DNA from: an uncultured Gammaproteobacteria bacterium
Lineage (GTDB): Bacteria > Pseudomonadota > Gammaproteobacteria > GCA-2729495
Length of the DNA stretch: 15,706 nucleotides
Assembly: GCA_947258805.1 (NCBI GenBank)
Contig: CAMYJV010000071.1
Span: forward strand, 8,116-23,821
Reading direction: 5' to 3'
Part shown: one piece after another, positions 6,606-13,211 of the stretch
Position numbering within the stretch: position 1 is the stretch's first letter
How the letters are laid out: each line of letters starts with the position of its first letter
Notes under the pieces: model-generated
What the model was told of the DNA's origin: nothing
Seen by the model: the letters and a program-made list of their open reading frames with translations, nothing else
Databases searched by the model: none
Made by a program: the position numbers and the translations under genes

Positions 6606-7376
6606 ATGGCTGACATCGAAGTAGAAATCAAGGGTGAAGTCACGTGGGTTCGAATGAACCGGCCCGAACGCATGAATGCTTACGATGCTGCGATGGCCAA
6701 AGAGCTGATCGAAGCTATCGAAGGCGCGTCGGCCAGCGGCGTGATCGTACTGACGGGCACCGGCCGCGCCTTCTGCGCCGGCGGTTTCCTGGCCAACCTC
6801 AGCGACCCGGACCCGGCCGAGCTGCGCAGCATGTTCTACGGTTCCCTGAAGCTGATTGAAGCGATTCGCACAAGCCCGCGACCGGTGATCGCTGCGGTGA
6901 ACGGCGCGGCGGCCGGCGGCGGCAACGAGCTGGTCGTGGCCTGCGACCTCGCGGTCGCCGCTGAAAAGGCCACCTTCGGGCAAACCGGAGTGCGCGTGGG
7001 CAGCGCGCCGGTGCTGGGCGGCACCAATTTTCTGACCATGAACGTCGGCGAGAAGCGCGGCAAGGAAATCGCGTTTATGTGCCGCCGCTACAAGGCGCAA
7101 CAGGCGCTGGACATGGGCCTGATCAACGCCGTGGTGCCCGGTGATCAGCTCGAGGAAGAGGTCACAAAGTGGGCCGACGAGCTGCTCTACATGAGCCCGC
7201 GTTACCTCGAGATCGCGAAGATCAGCTCGAACCTCTGGTGGAACCAGGCCCGCGACAGCTACCTGAGCGGGCTCGGCATGCTGGTGCAGGCTATCGGCTC
7301 CCACGACATGATCGAGGGCGCCAGTGCGTTCATGGAGAAGCGCCGCCCGCAGTTCGAAGGCCGCACGCCCAAGTAA
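6606..7376 (+). CDS. Crotonase-family hydrolase/hydratase, BadI/MenB-like
   Basis: A 256-residue enoyl-CoA hydratase/isomerase superfamily enzyme. The oxyanion-hole segments are FCAGG (56-60) and NGAAAGGGNELVVACD (99-114). The second half, VGSAPVLGGTNFL (131-143), GEKRGKEIAFMCRRYKAQQA (148-167) and the C-terminal FMEKRRPQF (242-250), is much closer to naphthoate synthase MenB and 2-ketocyclohexanecarboxyl-CoA hydrolase BadI than to ordinary beta-oxidation crotonases. BadI-type enzymes, and by analogy EchA20 of cholesterol catabolism, open alicyclic beta-keto-CoA rings by hydrolysis. The Asp found after VGSx in MenB/BadI is Pro135 here, so the exact chemistry may differ. The start at 6606 has GGAG 6 nt upstream; the open frame back to 6522 gives no crotonase-like residues. 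It is first in the right operon, 10 bp before the acyl-CoA dehydrogenase. Ring opening is the favoured role; plain hydration is the alternative. Confidence 0.88.
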   Translation: MADIEVEIKGEVTWVRMNRPERMNAYDAAMAKELIEAIEGASASGVIVLTGTGRAFCAGGFLANLSDPDPAELRSMFYGSLKLIEAIRTSPRPVIAAVNGAAAGGGNELVVACDLAVAAEKATFGQTGVRVGSAPVLGGTNFLTMNVGEKRGKEIAFMCRRYKAQQALDMGLINAVVPGDQLEEEVTKWADELLYMSPRYLEIAKISSNLWWNQARDSYLSGLGMLVQAIGSHDMIEGASAFMEKRRPQFEGRTPK

Positions 7377-7386
7377 CCCTGCAGCC

Positions 7387-8520
7387 ATGAACTTCGACCT
7401 GGAGCCCCGCTACCTCGAAATCCAGGCCCGCGCGCGGGCACTGGCGCAGCAGGTGGAACCGGTTGCCGCCGAGGCGGACGAGTGCAACCAGGTGCACCCG
7501 GTGGTCCTCGAGGCCCTGCGGGACAGCGGCCTGAGCGCGCTGATGGTGCCCGCCGAGTTCGGCGGCGAGGACGAGCGGCCCGACCCGCTGGCCATCTGCA
7601 TCGTGCGCGAAGCGCTGATGGCCACATCCGCACACCTGGACTCGCTGTTCGCCCTGCAGGGCATCGGCAGCTATGCGATTTCGGTGGGCGGCTCGCAGAC
7701 GCAGCGTGAGGAGTGGCTGCCGCGCGTCGCGAAAGCCGAGGCCCTCGCGGCGCTGGGACTGACGGAACCGGACACCGGTTCGGACCTGAAGGCCATTGCC
7801 ACACAAGTCAGCGAAAGCGGCGCTGGCCTGGTACTGCAAGGCGGAAAGTCCTGGATTTCCAACGGCGGCGCGGCAGCTTTCTACGTGGTGCTGGCGAAAG
7901 AGCCGAACGACAGTTTCTCGATGCTGCTCGTGCCCGCCGACGCGCCCGGCGTGTCCGTCACACCGACTGAACAGATCATTGCACCCCACGTGCTTGGTGA
8001 AGTGGCCTTCGACAACGTCCAGTTGCCGGCATCGGCCTGGCTCGGCGAGCGAGGCCGGGGCATGGACCTCGTGTTCGCAACGCTGGGGGTGTTCCGCGTT
8101 TCCGTGGCCGGCGCATCCGTGGGCCTGGCGCAGGCGGCTCTGGAAGTCGCTGTCCGCCACACGCGCACGCGCGAGGGTTTCGGCCGCCCGTTGGCAAAAC
8201 TCGGGCCCGTTGCGCAGATGCTCGCCGACAGCTGGACCGAAATCGAGCAGGCACGATTATTGACGTACCGCGCGGCGTCCCTGGCCCGCAACGACCCGGC
8301 GGCCGCGCTGCACCACTCGTCCATGGCCAAGCTCGCGGCCAGCGAGATGGCCGGCCGCGTCGTGGATCGCTGCGTGCAGATGATGGGCCGCTTCGGCCTG
8401 ATCCGTGATTCCAAGATCGAGCGGCTGTACCGCCAGGCCCGGCCGATGCGAATCTACGAAGGCGCGTCGGAAATCCTGCGCCTGGGGATAGCGCGCGAAC
8501 TCACCAGGACAGTGCCATGA
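7387..8520 (+). CDS. Acyl-CoA dehydrogenase
   Basis: A 377-residue FAD enzyme that introduces an alpha,beta double bond into an acyl-CoA. It has the normal three-domain length. The FAD/substrate loop GLTEPDTGSD is at 124-133 and GGKSWISNGG at 152-161. The C-terminal IYEGASEILRLGIARE places the catalytic base at Glu358, where medium/short-chain dehydrogenases have it. The active site is therefore intact, and the protein should work as a homotetramer, unlike the unequal alpha2beta2 pairs of actinobacterial steroid side-chain degradation. ATG 7387 was chosen because conserved sequence starts there; residues encoded upstream in the same frame overlap the crotonase gene and are not family-like. 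No clear Shine-Dalgarno precedes it, suggesting coupling to the crotonase gene 10 bp away. Its stop overlaps the next SDR as ATGA. The substrate is probably the CoA ester that the MaoC pair then hydrates. Confidence 0.93.
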   Translation: MNFDLEPRYLEIQARARALAQQVEPVAAEADECNQVHPVVLEALRDSGLSALMVPAEFGGEDERPDPLAICIVREALMATSAHLDSLFALQGIGSYAISVGGSQTQREEWLPRVAKAEALAALGLTEPDTGSDLKAIATQVSESGAGLVLQGGKSWISNGGAAAFYVVLAKEPNDSFSMLLVPADAPGVSVTPTEQIIAPHVLGEVAFDNVQLPASAWLGERGRGMDLVFATLGVFRVSVAGASVGLAQAALEVAVRHTRTREGFGRPLAKLGPVAQMLADSWTEIEQARLLTYRAASLARNDPAAALHHSSMAKLAASEMAGRVVDRCVQMMGRFGLIRDSKIERLYRQARPMRIYEGASEILRLGIARELTRTVP

Positions 8521-9269
8521 TCGATCTCGAACTCGACGGCAAGGTGGCGATCGTGACGGGCGCGAGCCGCGGCCTCGGGCGTGCGGCCGCCGAGGCACTC
8601 GCCGCGCAGGGCGTGCACGTGCTGGCGGCAGCCCGTTCGGAGAAAGACCTGCAGGCACTCGCAAAGAGTGACTCGGAACATATACGCGCCCAGCCCTGTG
8701 ACATGCAGGACATGGATGCGGTGGCCGCACTGCCGGACCACGCAGTCGCTGCCTTCGGCCGCCTGGACATCGTGGTGAACAACGCGGGCATCGCGCCGGC
8801 CGGAATGTTCCTGGAGCAGGACCCCGCCGTCTGGGACCAGGTGATGGCCGTGAACGTCACGGCCCCCGCCACGCTGGCGCGGGCCGCGGGCCAGATCCTG
8901 GTGGCTCAGGGCGCGGGCAAGATCATCAATATCGCATCTACGTCCGGCATCCTCGGCAAGGCCGCGCTGGTGGCCTACTCGTCCTCAAAGGGCGCGCTGC
9001 TGCAGTTCACCAAGGCGCTGGCCGCTGAATGGGGCAAGACCGGCGTGCAGGTCAACGCAATCGCGCCGGGCGCCTTCGAGACCGATGCGCAATCGGCCGT
9101 GCTCGAATCACCGGACATCCTGAAGCGCCGCCTCGGCAAGATCCCGGCGCGGCGCATGGGGCTGGCTGCAGAAATGGGCCCGCTGGTCTGTTATCTCGCA
9201 TCGAAGCAGTCGGACTTTGTGACCGGCAGCGTGTTCGTGATCGACGGCGGGGAATCCAGCAAGCTCTGA
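8517..9269 (+). CDS. Short-chain dehydrogenase/reductase (classical SDR)
   Basis: A complete 250-residue classical SDR. The cofactor motif TGASRGLG is at 14-21, NNAG at 88-91, catalytic Ser141 in IASTSG, Tyr154 and Lys158 in YSSSK, and the C-terminal VIDGG at 241-245. Arg40 after the second strand (AAARS) rather than Asp suggests an NADP preference. It starts inside the acyl-CoA dehydrogenase stop codon (ATGA at 8517-8520) and its own stop shares one base with the regulator start (TGATG at 9267-9271), so three genes are tightly coupled. Expected to oxidise a hydroxyl or reduce a ketone on the pathway intermediate; a 3-hydroxyacyl-CoA or hydroxysteroid substrate fits the neighbours but is not shown by the sequence. 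Confidence 0.92.
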   Translation: MIDLELDGKVAIVTGASRGLGRAAAEALAAQGVHVLAAARSEKDLQALAKSDSEHIRAQPCDMQDMDAVAALPDHAVAAFGRLDIVVNNAGIAPAGMFLEQDPAVWDQVMAVNVTAPATLARAAGQILVAQGAGKIINIASTSGILGKAALVAYSSSKGALLQFTKALAAEWGKTGVQVNAIAPGAFETDAQSAVLESPDILKRRLGKIPARRMGLAAEMGPLVCYLASKQSDFVTGSVFVIDGGESSKL

Positions 9270-9892
9270 TGCCGGACCGAACGGACATCCGGGCAGACTT
9301 CTCCGGCGCAGCCACCGCACCCAGGGGCGAACAACGACGACGCCGGATTCTGCAGGCGCTGCACGACTGCGTCATTGAGAGCGGCTTCGCCAAGACCACG
9401 CTCGCCGATATCGCGCGGTCGGCAGACATGTCACCCAGTCACCTGCTCTACTACTTCGAGGGCAAGGACGCGATACTCGAGGAGTATTTCGACAGCGTGG
9501 CCGCGCGCATCCGCGAGCGCATCGAAGGCTTTCGCGACGAGCCCGTGAAGCGCCAGGTGGACCTGCTGGCCGACCTGTTCTTTGGCGGCAAGGGCATTAC
9601 CCGTTCGGAAATCGGCTTCATGCTCGAATGCTTCGGCGCGGCCGTGCACGACAGCAAGCTGAGCGAATACAAGATGGATCTGGACCGGTACTGCAAGACC
9701 TACCTGCAGGGCCTGTTCCGGCAGGCGCCGAACCGCATCGCATCGGCGAATGACTGCGCCGAACTGGCCTACGCGATGCTGATCGGGCTGCGCACTGCAA
9801 CCTATTTCGACCAGCGGCTGGCCCTGCCGCGGGCGCGGCGCCTGTTTCGCACCCAGGTGCGCAACCTGGCTCAGGGCGGCCGCGCAGCCTGA
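9269..9892 (+). CDS. TetR-family transcriptional regulator
   Basis: A 207-residue DNA-binding repressor. The N-terminal domain has RRRRILQALHDCVIESGF leading into a helix-turn-helix (TTLADIARSADMSPSHLLYYF, about 43-63) and the KDAILEEYF helix that follows in TetR proteins. The C-terminal domain is helical and should bind a small ligand, typically a pathway CoA ester or the substrate (compare KstR/KstR2 of steroid catabolism, by analogy only). The start at 9269 overlaps the SDR stop by one base; the frame is open farther upstream but overlaps the SDR and lacks family features. Encoding the regulator within operon B suggests feedback on its own promoter. The inverted repeat at 6475-6509 is the best candidate target. 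The direct identity of the effector is unknown. Confidence 0.9.
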   Translation: MPDRTDIRADFSGAATAPRGEQRRRRILQALHDCVIESGFAKTTLADIARSADMSPSHLLYYFEGKDAILEEYFDSVAARIRERIEGFRDEPVKRQVDLLADLFFGGKGITRSEIGFMLECFGAAVHDSKLSEYKMDLDRYCKTYLQGLFRQAPNRIASANDCAELAYAMLIGLRTATYFDQRLALPRARRLFRTQVRNLAQGGRAA

Positions 9893-9912
9893 GGGCGCGC
9901 GATCCGCGCCTT
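9892..9912 (+). repeat. GC-rich stem-loop between regulator and MaoC genes
   Basis: GGCGCG (9894-9899) pairs with CGCGCC (9905-9910) around CGATC. An adjoining G-T wobble and an A-T pair extend it to 8 bp. It lies in the 38-bp gap after the TetR stop. It lacks the U-run of an intrinsic terminator (TTGCATTAGG follows), so it may be a partial terminator, an mRNA processing or stabilising element, or chance in GC-rich DNA. Confidence 0.4.
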
Positions 9913-9930
9913 GCATTAGGATAAGGTCCT

Positions 9931-10386
9931 ATGAGTTCCCTCCTGACCCCAGAGCTGCTGGCGCACATCGGCAGGCAAGCATCGCCGCACCGGGAGCTGG
10001 TGACCCGCCGGGATATTCGCAAGTACGCCATCGCCACGGGCCAGCGGCTGCGCAAATACCTGGACGGCGACGAAGCGCCGCCGATGTTTCACGTGGCGCT
10101 GTTCTGGCCCGTCGTCGAGCGTGACCAGATCGCGCCGGACGGGGTCGCGATCGACAGCTTCCTGCCGGAGTTCCCGCTGAAACGGGCGATGGCCGGCGGC
10201 CTGAAGATCGAATACTCCCGCACGGCTGTTCCCGGTGACTGGCTCACGGCCACCCGGACCCTGACTGACATCTACGAAAAGCAGGGCCGCTCCGGACCGC
10301 TGATTTTTTACGAAGTGGTCATGCGCGTGACCAACGACGCGGGCGACGACGTGCTGACCGAGACCACGACCCGGATATTGCGATGA
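9931..10386 (+). CDS. MaoC-like hydratase, N-terminal-half subunit (FAS1-type dehydratase domain)
   Basis: A 151-residue single hot-dog-fold protein matching the N-terminal half of double-hot-dog enoyl-CoA hydratases (MaoC_dehydrat_N/FAS1-like dehydratase). Features are the early helix RRDIRKYAIATGQ (26-38), the PPMFHVALFWP strand (50-60), FLPEFPLKRAMAGGLKIEYSRTAVPGD (about 77-103), where the substrate channel lies in relatives, and FYEVVMRVTND. This half usually lacks the catalytic residues and pairs with a second subunit, which is the very next gene, overlapping by ATGA (10383-10386). The split arrangement mirrors HadA/HadB and the ChsH1/ChsH2 hydratase of steroid side-chain degradation. 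AAGG precedes the ATG at short spacing. It likely forms a heterodimeric (R)-specific enoyl-CoA hydratase for the product of the upstream acyl-CoA dehydrogenase. Confidence 0.82.
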   Translation: MSSLLTPELLAHIGRQASPHRELVTRRDIRKYAIATGQRLRKYLDGDEAPPMFHVALFWPVVERDQIAPDGVAIDSFLPEFPLKRAMAGGLKIEYSRTAVPGDWLTATRTLTDIYEKQGRSGPLIFYEVVMRVTNDAGDDVLTETTTRILR

Positions 10387-10796
10387 GCATCGGCAGCCCG
10401 AAAATCGGCGATCAGTTACCCGGCAGAGACGTGGAATGCGACGCCGTGCAGCTCTTCCAGTACAACGCAGCGTTGTGGAATGCCCATCGGATTCATTTCG
10501 ATTACCCCTACGCCACCGAGGAAGAAGGCTATCCGGGCCTGGTGATCGCCGGGCCGCTGATGGGTGACTGGCTGAGCCAGTGTGTCGTTGAATGGCTGGG
10601 CGATGACGGTCGCCTGGCGTCCATCGAATATTCCAACCGGCAGGCCGCCTATGTCGGCGAGGTGCTGCACGTCGGCGGCACCGTGACCGCTGTTGACCCG
10701 ACAACCCGTACCGTGAGCCTGGAGCTCTTCGTGCGCAACGACGCGGGCGAGACCATCACGCCGGGCGCCGCTGTCGTCGAGCTGGCGGCAGACTGA
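10383..10796 (+). CDS. MaoC-like hydratase, catalytic-half subunit
   Basis: A 137-residue hot-dog-fold partner of the preceding gene. It carries the hydratase-2 active-site segment in the Htd2/mesaconyl-CoA-hydratase form: NAHRIHFD at residues 33-40 followed by YPYA and GYPGLVIAGPLMG (49-61). His38 occupies the catalytic His position. Asn33 stands where classic (R)-hydratases have Asp, a variation I recall as normal for this subfamily. The end (GAAVVEL) closes the sheet. Its ATG lies in the stop of the previous subunit, favouring equal synthesis of both halves, and it ends 3 bp before the thiolase-fold gene. A hydratase supplying a beta-hydroxyacyl-CoA to the Ltp2-like aldolase downstream is the favoured role. 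Confidence 0.85.
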   Translation: MSIGSPKIGDQLPGRDVECDAVQLFQYNAALWNAHRIHFDYPYATEEEGYPGLVIAGPLMGDWLSQCVVEWLGDDGRLASIEYSNRQAAYVGEVLHVGGTVTAVDPTTRTVSLELFVRNDAGETITPGAAVVELAAD

Positions 10797-10799
10797 GTC

Positions 10800-11966
10800 A
10801 TGACTTCTTTACGCGGCCAGGTCGCAATAGTCGGCGCCGCCGACACCAGGGTCGGCAAGGTACCGGAACTCAGTGCGACCCAGTTGTGTGTCGACGCGGC
10901 ACTGCGGGCACTCGCCGATGCCGGCATTGCGAAGGACCAGGTCGACGGCCTGATCACCTGCAATTCCATGGCCGAGCCGCACATGTACCACGCGGAAATG
11001 ATTGCCGAGTACCTGCAGATCTTCCCGCGCATGTGCATCACCGCAGCGGCGGGTGGCGGCACGGCTTTCGCGGTACTCCAGCACGCGGCGGCCGCGATCG
11101 TTACCGGCGTTTGCGAGACCGTGGTGATTTCCATGGCCGACAGCCTGCGCACCGGGCTGACCCGCGAGCAGGCGATGGTCATCCAGTCATCCGCGGGTCA
11201 CAAGCAGTTCGAGACCCCGTTCGGCCCGACGGTGCCGGCCTTCTACGCGTTGATTGCCCAGGCGCATATGGCCGACTACGGCACCACGCCGGAACAGCTC
11301 GCCGCAGTGGCCGTGGCGTGCCGCAAGCATGCCGTCCGCAATCCCACGGCGCAGATGCAGGAACCGATCAGCGTGGCCGATGTGCTGGGGTCGCGGCTGA
11401 TCGCGGACCCGCTGCACCTTCTCGACTGTTCGCTGGTCTCCGACGGCGGCTCGGCCATTGTGCTTACAAGCGCCAAGCGGGCGGCCGACTTCCCGCACGA
11501 TCCGGTTTACCTGCTGGGCGTCGGTGAAGGACACGGCCACGAGCACATCAGCCAGGCGCGCAGCCTGACGACCTCGGCCGCCGTCGATTCCGGGCGCCGG
11601 GCCTACGAGATGGCCGGTGTCGGGCCTGGCGACATCGACGTGGCCGGCATCTACGACTGCTTCACGCCCGTCGTACTCGTGGAACTGGAAGACCTCGGTT
11701 TCTGCAAGAAGGGTGAAGGCGGTGCTTTCGTGGCCGACGGCGGAATCGACCCCGGCGGACCGCTGCCCACCAACACCCACGGCGGCCTGCTGTCTCACTG
11801 CCATCCCGGCAACCCGGGGTCGATGTATCACCTGACGGAATGCATCGCGCAACTACGCCGGCAGGCGGGCGACCGGCAGGTCGCCGATGCCGAAGTCGCC
11901 CTGGTGCACGCGCAGGGTGGCGTGATGTCCAGCCACTGCACTCTGATTCTCGGTCGCGAGGCCTGA
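10800..11966 (+). CDS. Thiolase-fold lipid-transfer protein, Ltp2/SCP-x-like, probable retro-aldolase
   Basis: A 388-residue thiolase-superfamily protein of the SCP-x/Ltp branch (no C-terminal SCP2 domain). It has the N-terminal VAIVGAADT (8-16) and the thiolase-core helix after MCITAAAGGGTAFAVLQHA (78-96). A DGGSAIVLTS strand (215-224), DCFTPVVLVELEDLGF (286-301), NTHGGLLSHCHPG (325-337) and the C-terminal HAQGGVMSSHC (370-380) follow. Where true thiolases have the nucleophilic Cys of the CxSG-type motif, this protein reads AAAGGG, so conventional Claisen chemistry is unlikely. Ltp2 of Mycobacterium, which also lacks thiolase activity, is a retro-aldolase that needs a DUF35 domain partner. 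Here a DUF35 gene follows after 1 bp and a split MaoC hydratase precedes by 3 bp. The chemistry is inferred from this context; a degenerate thiolase of other function remains possible. Confidence 0.87.
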   Translation: MTSLRGQVAIVGAADTRVGKVPELSATQLCVDAALRALADAGIAKDQVDGLITCNSMAEPHMYHAEMIAEYLQIFPRMCITAAAGGGTAFAVLQHAAAAIVTGVCETVVISMADSLRTGLTREQAMVIQSSAGHKQFETPFGPTVPAFYALIAQAHMADYGTTPEQLAAVAVACRKHAVRNPTAQMQEPISVADVLGSRLIADPLHLLDCSLVSDGGSAIVLTSAKRAADFPHDPVYLLGVGEGHGHEHISQARSLTTSAAVDSGRRAYEMAGVGPGDIDVAGIYDCFTPVVLVELEDLGFCKKGEGGAFVADGGIDPGGPLPTNTHGGLLSHCHPGNPGSMYHLTECIAQLRRQAGDRQVADAEVALVHAQGGVMSSHCTLILGREA

Positions 11967-11967
11967 C

Positions 11968-12381
11968 ATGAGCGCGCACGAAGGCAAATTCCTGCCCAGG
12001 CCGACGCCGGAGACCGCGCCCTTCTGGTCGGGCTGCCGCGAACACAAACTTCTCATCCAGCGCTGCACGGCCTGCGGTCATCACCAATTCTATCCGCGCA
12101 TCCTGTGCACGGCGTGTGCGAGCGACCAGGTGGACTGGGTAGAGGCCGCCGGCCGCGGCAAGGTGAAGAGCTTCACGATCGTGCGCCGGCCGGTAACCGA
12201 AGCCTATGCAGACGACACCCCTTACGTGATTGCGCTAATCGAGCTGGATGAAGGCCCGACCCTGATGAGCAACGTGACTGGTTGCGACCCGGCAACGGTT
12301 CAGATCGGTATGCCGGTGGAAGTCGTCTTCGAAGCCTGGTCCGACGACATCACGATGCCGCTGTTCCGTCTCGCTCCCTGA
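11968..12381 (+). CDS. DUF35 zinc-ribbon/OB-fold protein, partner of the Ltp2-like enzyme
   Basis: A 137-residue protein with an N-terminal helix (ETAPFWSGCREHKLLIQRC), a rubredoxin-like zinc ribbon with Cys33, Cys36, Cys47 and Cys50, then an OB-fold strand set (GKVKSFTIVRRP at about 64-75, TPYVIALIELDEGP at 84-97, SNVTGCDP). DUF35 proteins act as obligate partners of thiolase-fold enzymes; in steroid catabolism the DUF35 domain of ChsH2 completes the Ltp2 aldolase. Here it is a free-standing protein instead of a MaoC fusion. It starts 1 bp after the Ltp2-like stop and ends operon B, with only 5 bp before the convergent gene. Acetoacetyl/acyl-CoA carrier roles are alternatives, but the pairing is strong. 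Confidence 0.92.
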   Translation: MSAHEGKFLPRPTPETAPFWSGCREHKLLIQRCTACGHHQFYPRILCTACASDQVDWVEAAGRGKVKSFTIVRRPVTEAYADDTPYVIALIELDEGPTLMSNVTGCDPATVQIGMPVEVVFEAWSDDITMPLFRLAP

Positions 12382-12386
12382 CCCTG

Positions 12387-13211
12387 TTAGCGCCGGCGGA
12401 GTTCACGTTTGCGCATGCCGTCCGGATCGATCACATCCCGGATCAAACGTACCTGTTCCTGAGTCGGCGGTCGGGTCTCTGGCACCTCAGCATCGGGCAG
12501 CAGTAATTCGAAGCCCGTGGCCGCCTGCACCTGTGCCACCGTCGTCCCCGGGTGCACGGACTTCAGTCGCATGCGCTTGCTGTCGGGGTGAAAGTCCATG
12601 ACCGCGAGATTGCTCACCACGATCTGCGGCCCGCCGCCCAGGCCCAGCCGCTCACGGGCATCGCCGCCGTCCAGGTAACCAGCGCCGCTGATGAAATCCA
12701 CCTTTTCCACGAGGCTGCGGGGCGAGTGATTCGGGTTCCAGTAGTAAAGCTGCTTGCCGATGGAACACAGGTCGGCGAGCCCGGCGGTGCCCGGCAGCCG
12801 CACCTTCGGCGCGTGGTAGTCGCTGCCGATGACCGAGTTGTTCGCATTTCCGTACTGGTCGAGCTGCGCGGCGCCCACGCAGAACTTCCCGATCCACCGG
12901 CCGTTCAACACGTAGGTCCAGAAGTCTCCGTACTGCTCCAGGTACATCACCGAGTCACGCCACAGCGGCGCTTCCAGGGTCGATGCGGGAATGCGCTTCG
13001 GCCTGGGCTCCAGTCCCACCGAACTCGCGAGCCACACCATTTCCGGCGCGTGCGTGGCCCGCGCCAGCATGAAGGCGGCCACCGGGATGAACGATGCCAT
13101 ACCGTTGCAGGCCTGGTCGCCGTCCTGGAATTGTTCGGCCAGCACGGTGACCATCAGTTCGTCAACTGAGTAGTTTGTTGACGGCGAGCTGTTGCGCCAG
13201 TCGGTGCTCAA
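12387..13211 (-). CDS. CoA-transferase-fold beta subunit, IpdB-like
   Basis: A 274-residue class I CoA-transferase-family beta subunit. It resembles IpdB, which with IpdA hydrolytically opens the last steroid ring as a CoA ester. Family marks are VGAAQLDQYGNANNSVIG (112-129), VRLPGTAG (137-144), FISGAGYLDGG (173-183), SNLAVMDFHP (200-209), HPGTTVAQVQAATGFE (220-235) and the C-terminal RLIRDVIDPDGMRKREL (255-271). The SENG-type motif with the acyl-accepting Glu of true CoA-transferases is not visible, as expected for IpdB. The start is TTG at 13211, overlapping the alpha-subunit stop (TTGA), chosen because GGGAGGA sits 7 nt upstream and the conserved YSVDELM helix precedes the first ATG-encoded Met (residue 20). 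Convergent with operon B. A glutaconate- or ketoacid-CoA transferase is the alternative. Confidence 0.88.
   Translation of the reverse strand: MSTDWRNSSPSTNYSVDELMVTVLAEQFQDGDQACNGMASFIPVAAFMLARATHAPEMVWLASSVGLEPRPKRIPASTLEAPLWRDSVMYLEQYGDFWTYVLNGRWIGKFCVGAAQLDQYGNANNSVIGSDYHAPKVRLPGTAGLADLCSIGKQLYYWNPNHSPRSLVEKVDFISGAGYLDGGDARERLGLGGGPQIVVSNLAVMDFHPDSKRMRLKSVHPGTTVAQVQAATGFELLLPDAEVPETRPPTQEQVRLIRDVIDPDGMRKRELRRR

Noticed and set aside
9029..9268. Longer N-terminus for the TetR regulator
   Set aside because: The frame is open but overlaps the whole end of the SDR gene; the residues are Arg/Gly/Ala-rich without TetR features, and ATG 9269 gives the usual TetR length.
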